Assembly: GCA_012033335.1 (NCBI GenBank)
Contig: JAAURB010000033.1
Coordinates: 1-48,075 of the forward strand
Direction of reading: 5' to 3'
Source of the DNA: Oscillatoriales cyanobacterium RM2_1_1
Lineage (GTDB): Bacteria; Cyanobacteriota; Cyanobacteriia; Cyanobacteriales; Microcoleaceae
Length of the DNA: 48,075 nucleotides
Part shown: positions 29,877 through 40,528 of the stretch, one piece after another
Position numbering within the stretch: the stretch's first letter is position 1
Layout: each line of letters begins with the position of its first letter
Notes under the pieces: model-generated
What the model was told of the DNA's origin: nothing
Database searches by the model: none
The model's input: only the letters and a program-made list of their open reading frames with translations
Program-made: the position numbers and the translations under genes

Positions 29877-31214
29877 TTACTGCCGCTGAAAACCATAAAC
29901 AATTGAGGGATAAACCTGTAGATGGCGAACCACTAAAACATGTAACCAGACATTCCACAGGGACATCGTCAAGGCCGTGGCGATCGCAGCCCCCAAAATC
30001 CCCCAGTGTGGAATCAAAATCCCATTCAAAATCACATTGGCCAGAGCACTCCAACCGAAAATCATCGCAGATTCATTTTGATGCCCTGTCATCACCATCA
30101 AATATCCGACCGAACCACAGCCTACATTAAACAGTTGACCCACCAGAAGGGTCAGCATTGAGGGTTGGGCCGCGATGAAGTCCTGGCCAAACAGTTGCAG
30201 AATCGGCCCTGAAAAAATAGCTAAACCGGCAATCAATACCAGAGAAGGCCAGAAAATCCAATGGGCAGCTTTTCTGACCAGGGATCTCAAGCCTGACTGA
30301 TCCCGTTGGGTATAAAGGGTAGTAAACAAGGGGGCGATCACCGTATTGATCGCCTGTAAAACAAAATTTGCCCAGATCGCCGTCTTGGCCGCCACGCTAT
30401 AAATTCCTACAGCCTCCGGGGTCATCCAGGCCCCAATCATCAGAATATCCGTTTGATTCAGGATAACCATAAACACCCCCTGCAACAGCAACGGCAAGGA
30501 CACCCGTAGCCAGGTTAGGGGCTGGTACACTGGAGTTGAAGTCGGAAATCGGTCTCGATACTGCCACTGGATCAAGACCCATTGCCCCCCCAGGACAATC
30601 ACCAGAGACACTCCAGACAAACCCAGAACGATTTCACTCTTTAAGGGTAGATTGCTATTGAGCCATAGTAAGGCCCCCCCCAGCATCAAGAGAGGAGCCA
30701 CAATCCTGACGGGAATATAGGCCAGACCAATCTGCTGGATAGCTCTAGCCATTTCAGTTTGTAATTGAGCCAAGGCTAGCAAAGGAATCAGCCAGATCCC
30801 CACTAAAACAGCAGGGTAATAAATCCCATGGATAGGATGAACCAGCTTGATCACAGTCCCTAACGTCATGGTCAAGCCCAGTCCCATCAGGGCCGTAAAC
30901 CCCCAACTGCCCCGAATAATCCCCTGAAGCTCTCCCCACTGCCGAGTCACCTGATACTGAGCGATAAACCGTAGCACCGCCGTAGGTAGCCCCAATCCCG
31001 CTAGAATCCCCAGCAAAACCACTAACGCTACCACATATTCATAAATCCCAAATTCAACCACCCCCAACCAACGGGCCAGAACAATCTGACTGCCATAGGA
31101 CAAACCGACCCCTGACACCTGAGCCAGAAATGCCACAATCACCCGCTGGTCTAGAGGATTAAGGCGAATAGCCTGGGAACCCTGAAGCCATTGATGGAGG
31201 CTTCGGAAGACCAT
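29877..31214 (-). CDS. Polysaccharide/oligosaccharide flippase (MATE/Wzx-like)
   Basis: A 445-aa polytopic inner-membrane protein with about 12 hydrophobic segments, of the polysaccharide-biosynthesis/flippase type. The first helix region contains LARWLGVVEFGIYEYV, the N-terminal signature of the family. AVGIYSVAAK lies in the middle and ILGAAIATALT near the end. It likely moves lipid-linked glycans across the membrane for exopolysaccharide or cell-surface glycan assembly; the cargo is unknown. Its ATG shares one base with the stop of the preceding gene (TAATG), so translation is coupled. No glycosyltransferases are in the neighbourhood. Confidence 0.88.
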   Translation of the reverse strand: MVFRSLHQWLQGSQAIRLNPLDQRVIVAFLAQVSGVGLSYGSQIVLARWLGVVEFGIYEYVVALVVLLGILAGLGLPTAVLRFIAQYQVTRQWGELQGIIRGSWGFTALMGLGLTMTLGTVIKLVHPIHGIYYPAVLVGIWLIPLLALAQLQTEMARAIQQIGLAYIPVRIVAPLLMLGGALLWLNSNLPLKSEIVLGLSGVSLVIVLGGQWVLIQWQYRDRFPTSTPVYQPLTWLRVSLPLLLQGVFMVILNQTDILMIGAWMTPEAVGIYSVAAKTAIWANFVLQAINTVIAPLFTTLYTQRDQSGLRSLVRKAAHWIFWPSLVLIAGLAIFSGPILQLFGQDFIAAQPSMLTLLVGQLFNVGCGSVGYLMVMTGHQNESAMIFGWSALANVILNGILIPHWGILGAAIATALTMSLWNVWLHVLVVRHLQVYPSIVYGFQRQ

Positions 31215-32023
31215 TACCGGCTTCGTTTGATCTTGAAGTGGGGGGGCAGTAACTCAGTCGGTTCCTCATAGGTATCATAGACCCAGGGTACGCCAATGGA
31301 CTGTACGGGATAGCGCTTTAGCACCCGGCGTTGCGGTTGGGCAATCAGGGCGATCACACTCAATACCAGCACTCCTCCCCCCAAAAACAAGGCCACCACT
31401 ACCCCAACCAATGTCCACAGCACTGCGGATTGCAGGGTTGTACTGGACTGAGACGAGGCATTCATTTGCTGCGGCCCATTCAGGCTCATAATCAACCGCT
31501 GTTGTTCCTGAAGCTGCAACATCAATTGCTCAGTGCGAATGCGTTGCTGCTCAAACTGGGTCGAGAGCTGGTCTACCTGAGCTTTGCTTTGCTCCATTTG
31601 ACTTCGCAGTTGCTCAGTCTGGATGCGTTGTTGATCCACCTGGGTGGTCAATTGACCGGTTAGTTGCTGAGTCAGGTTCTGCTGATCCCCTTGGCTTTTT
31701 TCTGGAGAATTATTGCCAGACTCTCCATTGGCCACAGGGGGAGGTGGCGGCAGAGCTGGATTGAAGGGGGAAGTGGGGTATGGATAGGAGCTTTGACCGG
31801 GTGAAGGGGGATTCAGAGGAATCAAACCATAGGAAGACCCAGGCTGAGGAGGGGGAGGCAGCATCCCTTGAGTGCCAGGATTTAGCTGCAAAATCTCTGC
31901 CTGACCCCTTTTTGGCATCTCACCAAACATTAACCAAACGATCAAAAGCAATAGGGCAGTCAATATTGTAAACAGACATCCACCGACGAATGCTGTGGCC
32001 TGGTTCATTCCTTTCTGTTTCAC
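31214..32023 (-). CDS. Two-helix membrane protein with Pro-rich and coiled-coil regions
   Basis: A 269-aa protein. Membrane helix 1 spans about residues 12-33, a Pro/Gly/Ser/Tyr-rich stretch about 45-100, a Gln-rich coiled-coil with a repeating QQRI(Q/R)TEQL pattern about 110-180, and membrane helix 2 about 200-228. A basic C-terminal tail ends KIKRSR. Both ends should be cytoplasmic, with the coiled-coil outside. It starts at GTG 32023; ATG 32008 is an alternative. It overlaps the flippase start by one base, suggesting a scaffold or length-control role in the same process, but that is inference. No known family recognised. Confidence 0.75.
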   Translation of the reverse strand: MKQKGMNQATAFVGGCLFTILTALLLLIVWLMFGEMPKRGQAEILQLNPGTQGMLPPPPQPGSSYGLIPLNPPSPGQSSYPYPTSPFNPALPPPPPVANGESGNNSPEKSQGDQQNLTQQLTGQLTTQVDQQRIQTEQLRSQMEQSKAQVDQLSTQFEQQRIRTEQLMLQLQEQQRLIMSLNGPQQMNASSQSSTTLQSAVLWTLVGVVVALFLGGGVLVLSVIALIAQPQRRVLKRYPVQSIGVPWVYDTYEEPTELLPPHFKIKRSR

Positions 32024-32110
32024 ACTAGGGTTCCATCAGGAGAGTTGAGCAGAATTCTAACTTAAATTTAGTCAGTCGAGTTAGTTAATCAAGCTAAATT
32101 TAGCAGATTT

Positions 32111-33616
32111 CTAGAGGCGATCGCGCCATTTCTGAGCAGATTGACGAATCAGCTTGAGTTCCTCCTCCGACATCTTATTAAGATGGGAAAGGACTAAGCC
32201 CATGCGACCCAGGTCAGCAAGCTGGCCCCGATGTCTATCCAGGAAATCCCAGTAAAACACATTAAACGGACAGGCTTTCTCCCCCGTGCGATCGCGATGA
32301 TCGTAGGGACAGGACTGACAATAATCACTCATCTTATTAATATAATTGGCAGAGGCCGCATAGGGCTTGGAGGCTAACACCCCCCCATCGGCAAATAATC
32401 CCATTCCGATAACATTTGTTTGCATGACCCAATCATAGGCATCAATAAAAGCAGCATGAAACCAGTTTTCAACCTCCTGGGGAGAGAGCCCAGCAATCAG
32501 AGCAAAATTAGCTAAAATCATCAATCGTTGGATATGGTGAGTATAGCCGGAACGCTCTACCTGATTGAGGGTCTGATGGAGGCAGTTCATATCAGTCTGC
32601 TGAGCATCCCAAAAAAAATCAGGCAGGGGTTGAATGTGTTGGAACCAGTTGCGTTCGGGATAATCTGAATCCAGGAAAACATAAAGCCCTCGCATGTATT
32701 CTCGCCAGCCTAAGACCTGCCGGATAAACCCTTCAACGCTATTGAGGGGCAAATCCCGGTTGGCGTGAGCCAATTCAATCCTTTCCAGGACTTCCAAGGG
32801 CTGCAGTAGCCCCAGATTGAGATAGGGAGAGAGTAGCCCGTGCCACAGGGTATCTTCTCCAGTAACCATGGCATCCTGATAGGGGCCAAAAGTCGGGAGA
32901 CGATGTTCACTAAAGTGGCTGAGTACCTGTAGCGCCTGATCCCCAGTCACCCCCCACTGAAATGGCTCAATCTGGCCATATAACGAGATCTCTAACTCCT
33001 TGACCTGTTGAATCACGGCCTGGGTGATTTCATCTGGTTCAAACCAGAGGGCAGCGGGGGTATTGAGCTTGCCCTTGGGGGGCTGGCGATTTTCCTTGTC
33101 AAAGTTCCAGCGACCCCCCAGGGGTTCATCTGCTGCCATCAGGATATCAAACCGCTTCCGCCCTTCCCGATAAAAATCCTCCATCAGCAGTCGCTTGCGG
33201 TTTGAGGCCCACTGACAAAAATCGGCCTCACTCCAGAGAAAGTGGTTATTGGGAATCCATTGAATTTCACAGGGCAGATCTGAATCCTGAATCATTTGAA
33301 ACAAGGGGCGATCGCTGGGTTTCATCACCTGAAGCTGAGTAATCTCATGCTCCTGAATCCATTGTTTCAGAGGATCAATAAAATTAGCGGCAGCCTGAAT
33401 ATAGGTGACAGACCACCCGGATTCCTGCAATTCTTGAGCGAAGTGGCGCATGGCCGACCAGATTAAAACCAGTTTTTGACGATGGTAAGGTCGAGCCTGA
33501 ATATGGGCCAGGGATTCAATTAAAACAATAGGGATTGCAGCATTCAGATCAGCTTGCTGGAGGGCAGCCTGGTTTAGCGAAAGTTGGTCACCTAAAATCC
33601 AGATACCTGTTGTCAT
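32111..33616 (-). CDS. 4Fe-4S (6-4)-photolyase-like cryptochrome/photolyase (FeS-BCP group)
   Basis: A 501-aa protein of the bacterial iron-sulfur photolyase group. Four cysteines at residues 345, 433, 436 and 449 have exactly the spacing (88, 3, 13) of the cluster ligands of Agrobacterium PhrB (350, 438, 441, 454). GGRWNFDKENRQ is typical of the antenna/linker region. FAD-site segments such as VEGFIRQVLGWREYMRGLY and the C-terminal QTNVIGMGLFADGG are present. In this family the enzyme repairs (6-4) photoproducts with light and uses a lumazine antenna; here that is inference. A good promoter lies upstream at 33750-33776. rpsU is upstream on the same strand. Confidence 0.93.
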   Translation of the reverse strand: MTTGIWILGDQLSLNQAALQQADLNAAIPIVLIESLAHIQARPYHRQKLVLIWSAMRHFAQELQESGWSVTYIQAAANFIDPLKQWIQEHEITQLQVMKPSDRPLFQMIQDSDLPCEIQWIPNNHFLWSEADFCQWASNRKRLLMEDFYREGRKRFDILMAADEPLGGRWNFDKENRQPPKGKLNTPAALWFEPDEITQAVIQQVKELEISLYGQIEPFQWGVTGDQALQVLSHFSEHRLPTFGPYQDAMVTGEDTLWHGLLSPYLNLGLLQPLEVLERIELAHANRDLPLNSVEGFIRQVLGWREYMRGLYVFLDSDYPERNWFQHIQPLPDFFWDAQQTDMNCLHQTLNQVERSGYTHHIQRLMILANFALIAGLSPQEVENWFHAAFIDAYDWVMQTNVIGMGLFADGGVLASKPYAASANYINKMSDYCQSCPYDHRDRTGEKACPFNVFYWDFLDRHRGQLADLGRMGLVLSHLNKMSEEELKLIRQSAQKWRDRL

Positions 33617-33749
33617 TTTCCCCTGATCAAGATAACCTTGGCATGGAAGGGCTTTGGCTAGAAGCCGTGGCCTTGCAAAACACTTGTAATGGCGGTTTAT
33701 GTCCGATCTGGACTCAGATTCGCCTGAATGGTTTTTTTAGCTTCTAATA

Positions 33750-33776
33750 ATTATCTGATAATCATAATATTGTCAA
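33750..33776 (-). promoter_or_regulatory. Candidate promoter of the photolyase gene
   Basis: On the minus strand TTGACA (33776-33771) is followed after 15 bp by GATAAT (33755-33750), with overlapping options at 16-17 bp. It would give a leader of about 125 nt. It lies just past the rpsU stop. Confidence 0.5.
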
Positions 33777-33801
33777 GGTTTAACTTTATAAATCCATTGC
33801 C

Positions 33802-33999
33802 CTAGAACATTCTCTTTTTACGGAAGGCACGTCTCTGACGCTGATTAGCAATTGCTTTACGCTTACGCTTTTCGGGGGGGGTTTCAAAATGGCGTTTCTT
33901 CCTCACGTCTGCCAAAATTCCCGCTTTAGAAACTTCCCGCTTGAACCGACGCAAAGCAGACTCTAACTGCTCATTTTCACCCAGGATCACTTGGGTCAT
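33802..33999 (-). CDS. rpsU: 30S ribosomal protein bS21
   Basis: A 65-aa, strongly basic small-subunit protein. The sequence [22 protein letters not shown] followed by a C-terminal run of R/K ([15 protein letters not shown]..., FRKKRM) is diagnostic of bS21, which sits near the anti-Shine-Dalgarno end of 16S rRNA. AAGGAGA precedes the ATG at good spacing. Neighbours are unrelated, so it is probably monocistronic. Confidence 0.97.
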   Translation of the reverse strand: MTQVILGENEQLESALRRFKREVSKAGILADVRKKRHFETPPEKRKRKAIANQRQRRAFRKKRMF

Positions 34000-34183
34000 C
34001 TTTTCTCCTTAGTAACAGTTAACAACAAAAAATAAAGGCTTGCCTCCTGCAACTCAGAAGGATCTGCCCATAATACAAATCTAGTGTGTTAAGACACTAG
34101 TTGTCAGTATTTTATTCTAGATCAACTCACGGCCTGCGTCTACTAAAGATTTTAAAGTTTTACAAAAGTCTTGAAGCATAGGA

Positions 34184-34369
34184 CTAGCGACTCATCTGAC
34201 TCAAAACTCCAGTCCCAATAGTCAGCAATAGTAAAAGCCACAGAACAATACCGGGCAGAAAAGTCAGAATCCCCAATCCTCTTAGAATCCAGACTGACAG
34301 AATAACACCAGTTAGAACCCAAAACAGTTGAGTAAACATCTGCTTGTTGGAGCGGGGAGATTGATTCAC
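34184..34369 (-). CDS. Small two-helix membrane protein
   Basis: About 61 aa. A short polar N-terminus is followed by two hydrophobic segments (TQLFWVLTGVILSVWILRGL and LPGIVLWLLLLLTIGTGVL) with a glycine turn, ending QMSR. I start at GTG 34369 because GGAGAG lies just before it; a TTG at 34381 is four codons upstream. Similar tiny membrane proteins are common in cyanobacteria, but no function is known to me. Confidence 0.6.
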   Translation of the reverse strand: MNQSPRSNKQMFTQLFWVLTGVILSVWILRGLGILTFLPGIVLWLLLLLTIGTGVLSQMSR

Positions 34370-34449
34370 AGGTCTCTCCAATCAGGAATGCAATGCCAAT
34401 CAACAGTGATCAGTATATAGCAGTTATTCGTTGGACGTGATACGAAATC

Positions 34450-34478
34450 AGCAGTTTCCCCGATTCAGGGAAACTGCT
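34450..34478 (-). terminator. Hairpin downstream of the giant RTX gene
   Basis: A perfect 11-bp stem AGCAGTTTCCC / GGGAAACTGCT with a 7-nt loop, 50 bp past the stop of the RTX gene. No T run follows on the minus strand (GATTTCG), so this is a likely but non-canonical terminator. Confidence 0.5.
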
Positions 34479-34527
34479 ATGAATTCTAGCTGAGGGATTT
34501 CTGGCGTTGCTGTCTATGGGATCTCAA

Positions 34528-37500
34528 CTACCCGATAAAGCCAATGAAATCATCTGTACCCAGGGAACTGGACTGAACCCCTGTCAGGATCGCCAGGTTT
34601 TGACCCCCAGCACTAATGATAGTGGAGGTACCATCCTGAGTCAGGGTGAGCTGATCAAAGGTGAGACCCCCTCCCAGGACAATCAGATCCAGGTTGATCT
34701 GGAAATCTGTAATCGTGTCAGTCCCACCATTAGCAAAGAGGACAAATCGGTCGAGCCCTTCCCCGCCTGAAATCAAGCCATCCCCTTGATCCCCAAATAG
34801 CCAATCTTCCCCGCCGCCGCCAAATAGGGTATCGCTCCCTTGACCGCCATAGAGACTATCGTTACCGCTGTCGCCACACAACTGATCCGTGGCTTCATTC
34901 CCGAACATCAAGTCATTGCCCTCACCACCACAGAGGGTGTCTGGCCCTGAGCCGGGGGTTGAGGGGGAGTTAGGAGTATCAGAATCACCAAACAGGGTAT
35001 CATCCCCAGCATCTCCACAGAGATGATCTGCCCCTAGGTCTCCATACATCAGGTCATTCCCGGCATCTCCGTCAAGTAAATCATCTTCCTCACCCCCATA
35101 CAAAGTGTCCGTACCATCGCCACCACTCAGGGTGTCATTATCACGGTTACCAAAAATGATATCGTTGCCAGCACCACCCAACAGAATATCTGGCCCTTCA
35201 AAGGTGAGTTGAGGAGAGGGTTGATAGTCCCCAAATAGGGTATCGTCTCCTTGATCTCCAAACATCGTGTCACTGCCAAAGTCACCCCACAGTCGGTCGT
35301 TACCCCGACCACCATAAGCAAAGTCATTTTGCTCACCGCCATAGATCTGGTCGTTGCCGGGGCCGCCCTGTAGCAGATCGTTACCCTGGTTGCCGTAGAT
35401 GACATCGTCTTCTGTGCCCGCTGGGACATCTGTACCATTGCTGTTGCTGCCAATAATGGTGTCATTTCCGGCTTCCCCAAACAGCAAGTCATTGCCAATG
35501 TCCCCAAAAATCAAATCGTCTCCATTGCCGCCGAAGACTCCATCATTGCCATCTAGGGCCAGAATAATATCATTCCCATCAAAGGCTACAAGCGACTCTG
35601 GGAAGAAGGTTCCCAGCAATCGGTCATCCCCGGGGGTTCCTGACAGGTTAGGGGTTGCAATCGTATTGGGCCGTTCAGGTAGGGCGACTCCTGGAATAAC
35701 CGGGAATGGCGGGCATCCACAATCTCCATTCCCCCCGGGATCATTCCGAGGAATATCCGATCCCTGAACTTGCAGGGTTACCGTTGCCGGATTTGATCGG
35801 GCTCCATCATTGTCCTTGGCGACGTAAGTAAAAGAGACTTCTCCAGTAAATCCCTCCGCTGGTTGGAAGCGGATTTGTCCCACTTGATCAGGGTCGATGA
35901 CGGCCACCTGATCCAGGCTGGTAATTTCTTCGCCATCGAGCAATAGAACTCCCGCAGACGGATCGGGTAATTCAGTGATAGTAAAGCAAACAATTGTGCC
36001 ATCGGGATCTGTACCGGTCAGATTAGGAATATCAGTTGAACTACCTGTATTGCCAATGCTCTGATCCAGATTGTCTGCGATGGGGGACTGGTTTGGTGCT
36101 GGTGTTGGGGTTGGGGTTGGGGTCGGGGTGGGTCGGTGGAATGATCGGCCCAGAAACGGTGACTGCCACTTGAGCCGGATTGGATAAATTGCCAAAATTA
36201 TCCTCAACGGTGTAATCCAATGTTGCGATTCCCTGAAACCCGGGAAGCGGGATAAAGGTAATAATCCCGGCATCATCCACTTCAAACCGTCCTCCGGCCA
36301 CATCTCGACCGATTTCTCGCTCAGGAGTAGTGGGGTCAAGGTCAATGGTTCCTAGATTGACTGTGCCATCAGGATCGCTGACGTTATCGGCCAGATTTAG
36401 AGTGGTGAGGGTATTGAACGGGGTAGTCCCTGTTTCCGGGGTGGCAATGGGAGCCGCATTCAGGGTGACGGTGGCGGGTGCAGAGTTATCCCCATCATTG
36501 TCGGTGACAACGTAGGTAAAGACTCCCCCATTAAATTCATCAGTGGGCTGAAACTGTAGGGATCCAACTTCAGTCAGGTTGAAGGTTTGGCCCACAGTAA
36601 CGGGATTCCCTTGAAACAGCAGGGAACCGTCAACGGGGTCAGGGAGGGTTTCAATGGTGACACTTTGGGTCGTGCCATCGGCATCCGTTCCCCGAAGTTG
36701 CCGGGTTGGGCCCGTCAGATCAATCGGATCAGTATTGCCAGTGGGAATATTAATCAGGAAATCAACCGCTTCTGGGAGAATATTCGGCCCGTTTACCGTG
36801 ACTGAGATGTTGGCTGGGTCGGAAACGGCTCCATCATTATCCTGAACGGTGTAAGAAATCGTAGAAGTGCCAGTGAATCCTGCCACAGGAGTATAGGTGA
36901 CATCGCCGTTATCGGCTACGGTGAAACTGCCTTCCACTGGAATATTTAGGGTTATCTGTCGCCCGGGGGTAGTTGGGTCAAGGTCTATGGTATCGGGCTG
37001 AACTGTACCATCATCAGTATCATTCCCGATGATATTGAAGGTGACAATGGTATCAAACTCGGTGATTTCTGAATCGTCTACTGCGACAGGGGGTTGGTTG
37101 GATGAGGGGGTAACGTTCAGGGTAACAGTAGCGGTATCTGTGCCCCCATTGCCATCATCAACGGTGTAGGTGAAGCTGGCTGGGCCAGTGTAACCAGGAG
37201 TGGGAGTGAAGGTAATATTACCCGTTGCTGGATCGCGAACAACGGTGCCATTTTGAGGATCTTGAACGCTAATTATAGTGAGCGGATCCCGATTTGGATC
37301 GGTGTCGTTGGCTAGCAGTTGGGCTGGGGTAATCGGTAGATCTGTATCCTGAGTTAAGTCTAAGGGGTCATCATCAACAGCATCAGGGGGAGTATTTCCA
37401 GGGGCATTTACCGAAACATCGACGGTGGCTGTGGCTGTACCGCCGTTGCCATCATCAACGGTGTAGGTGAAGCTATCCTGACCTACAAAATCTGGATTGG

Positions 37501-40500
37501 GAGTGTAATCAACGAAGTCATCACCTGGGTCAGTGGGAGTGCCGTTGTTATTTACTACGGCTGTACCGTTCGCCGGATTGCTAACGCTGGTAATGGTCAG
37601 TGAATCGCTCTCAGGGTCGGTGTCTCCCTCTAGAACATCAATCGCAATTGGGGTATTGAATGGGGTGTTAACTGCATCATCATCTGCAACAGGGGATTGG
37701 TTAGGTGCAGGATTGACTGTAAGCGTAACGGTGGCGGTATCTGTGCCCCCATTGCCATCATCAACGGTGTAGGTGAAGCTGGCCGGGCCAGTGTAACCAG
37801 GAGTGGGAGTGAAGGTAATATTACCCGTTGCTGGATCGCGAACAACGGTGCCATTTTGAGGATCTTGAACGCTAATTATAGTGAGCGGATCCCGATTTGG
37901 ATCGGTGTCGTTGGCTAGCAGTTGGGCTGGGGTAATCGGTAGATCTGTATCCTGAGTTAAGTCTAAGGGGTCATCATCAACAGCATCAGGGGGAGTATTT
38001 CCAGGGGCATTTACCGAAACATCGACGGTGGCTGTGGCTGTACCGCCGTTGCCATCATCAACGGCGTAGGTGAAGCTATCCTGACCTACAAAATCTGGAT
38101 TGGGAGTGTAATCAACGAAGTCATCACTTGGGTCAGTAGGAGTGCCGTTGTTATTTACTACGGCTGTACCGTTCGCCGGATTGCTAACGCTGGTAATGGT
38201 TAGGGGGTCGTTCTCAGGATCGGTATCTCCGTCTAGAACATCAATCGCAATCAGAGTATTGAGTGGAGTGGTAACCGTTTCATCGTCTGCAACGGGAGGT
38301 TGGTTGATGGGCCCAGCAACCGTAACGTTGATATCGGCCTGGTTGGAAACGGCTCCATCATTGTCTTGGACGGTGTAAGGAATGGTAGAGATTCCAGTGA
38401 ATCCCGCTACCGGAGTAAAAGTCACATCCCCATTGACGGCTGCAGTAAAGCTTCCTTCCCCAGCAACCGTGAACGTGTTTTGTAGTCCAGGAGTTGTGGG
38501 GTCAAGGTCTACAGTTGCAGGCTGCACTGTGCCGTCAGCGTCGGTGTCGTTCCCAGTAATATTCGGTAGGACTACAGCAGTGTCAAACGCGGTGGTCGCT
38601 GCATCATCATTGGCAACAGGTGGCTGGTTCCCGGCAGGGTTAACGGTGACTGAGATGTTGGCTGAGTTGGAAACGGCTCCATCATCATCCTGAACCGTAT
38701 AAGGAATCGTAGAGATTCCAGTGAATCCCGCTACCGGAGTAAAAGTGACATCCCCATTGATGGCTGCAGTAAAGCTTCCTTCCCCAGCAACCGTGAACCT
38801 GTTTTGTAGTCCAGGAGTTGTGGGGTCAAGGTCTACAGTTCCAGGCTGCACTGTGCCGTCAGCGTCGGTGTCGTTCCCGGTAATATTTGGTAGGACTACA
38901 GCAGTGTTAAACGCGGTGGTCGCTGCATCATCAATCGCCACAGGTGGCTGGTTGGCGGGCGCAGTGTCAACAATTGTCCCAACCCCTGTGTCATCGGTAA
39001 CAGCAGCACCAGTAACATTGGATAAAACCACATTGAAGGTTTCGCTTGGTTCAGCTACTAAGTCACTAACAATTGGGACGGTAATGGTTGTGGTTGTTTC
39101 ACCCGCCGAAATTGTGCCTGAACCTGTCGTCGTAGTGTAATCTCCTGGGGCAAAGGCTGTCCCGTCAGTAGTTGCAAAGTCAAAGTTGATTCCTCCTGGG
39201 CCCGCAGGAGCAGAGGAAGTTACTGTGAAAGTGGCTGTACCGTTAGCTTTATTGACTGTGACATCATCAATTGAAATACTGGTAAAGCTAATCACACCAA
39301 ATAATCCGACTCCGTGGGGCCCAGGATTAAGACTTGCGTTTGGGCCATCCTCGTAAGTAATGGTGACTTGAGTGATGGGTTCATTGAACTGGACTAAAGC
39401 TGTACCTTGATTAGATGTGGCTGCAGAATCTATATTTCTTTGGCCAGTAATCGTGACTGTATTGGCATTGTTAACAATGTCATGGGATGGGTTTGTGTTC
39501 AAACTTGTTACTGTTGGTCTGACCAGTGTACCGCCGCCATTATTCCCCCCAACAATAATTTGATCTTGCCAATCCCTTGAATCATCAATATCAATGAGAA
39601 AAAAATTAACACCGAAGAGCGGTTGAGTGAAATCAAGGGTGATTGTTACTGCGTCTCCTCTATTTACTGGGTCTATATTGACAAACAAACTCTCTTGCCC
39701 CGCAGTCAAGCCTCCACTGAAGGCTGTTTGGTCACCCACATCCAGGCCAGGAACAAAAGGGTCTCTCCCATCAGGATCGGGGTTTTCAGGATCGTCAACA
39801 AATGTGTTAATTGCAATAATTCCATTCGGATCATTGATAGCGAAATCAGCAGCAATGCCTGTACCGGCTACATTCGTCTCTGAGAACGTCAAATTACCAC
39901 TAAGCCAGTCAAATTCATTGAAGCTTAGAGTGGCCAGAACGTGATTGTAAGTCTTTCTGAATTCAGCTTCCAGGGCTAGAGACGCTCTAATCGCCCCAGT
40001 TCTAACGTCTAGATCCCAGTTTCCCCCTAGGGCAGCGCAACCTGTGAGGCTTTTGGATGCGGCGATTTCAGCTCCGGTGAGGTAGTGGAGTTTTTCGATG
40101 AATTCAGTTCCAGCATCTCCGACACCGACATTACAGCCGTACAACAATAGCTCTGAGACAGACCAGGATTTCAGTTGAGTGGTATAGTTCGCCAGATTAT
40201 CCAGGCTGAGGGTACTGCGTCCTAGGTATAGACAACCGGGTGAACCGTGAGAAATAATATGTAACGCCGCAACTTGAGAGAATTGACCGAGGACTTGGGT
40301 GATTTGAGCAACCCCATCCTGCTGAGAACCCAGAACAAACACCTCAACCCCAGGAACAATCCCATTGATCAAATTCAGGCGATCTTTAACGGCAGAATCA
40401 ACAATAACAATCGTTACAGGAACGCCAGAGAACATCTGTTTAGGTTGTTGTGAAGATAAGCCATAACCAGAGGGAGAATTTGACCAAACATCACGATCAA

Positions 40501-40528
40501 ACTGAGAAGGATTAGAAATCATAACCAT
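34528..40528 (-). CDS. Giant secreted DUF4347 / Calx-beta / cadherin-like / RTX protein, frame broken in a (Pro-Thr) linker
   Basis: About 2000 codons. The N-terminal DUF4347 domain has HIISHG and LLYGCNVG (His94, Cys132), a His/Cys pair like clan CD peptidases. Next come a 200-residue unknown domain and one Calx-beta domain (DGTAFAPGDYTT). At least eight cadherin/Big-like repeats follow, starting NQPPVA.DD and ending FTYTVDDGNGGTDTATV-type strands. Then comes a (PT)n linker, one more such repeat, and about 14 GGxGxDxLxG calcium nonapeptides, ending in a hydrophobic RTX tail. It is presumably exported by a type I system not in this window and forms a Ca-dependent surface layer or adhesin. The frame breaks at 36126-36133 in the C-rich linker (two bases short or one extra). 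Start taken at ATG 40528; GTG 40543 is an alternative. Confidence 0.85.
37133..38293. repeat. 603-bp near-identical tandem duplication inside the RTX gene
   Basis: The segment starting GGTATCTGTGCCCCCATTGC at 37133 recurs at 37736, and similarity continues to about 37690/38293. The offset is exactly 603 bp, 201 codons, so it adds two whole cadherin-like domains. The few differences imply recent duplication or gene conversion. Confidence 0.9.
38391..38954. repeat. 324-bp tandem duplication inside the RTX gene
   Basis: ATTCCAGTGAATCCCGCTAC at 38391 recurs at 38715, offset 324 bp (108 codons, one domain), with only a handful of differences over about 240 bp. Confidence 0.88.
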
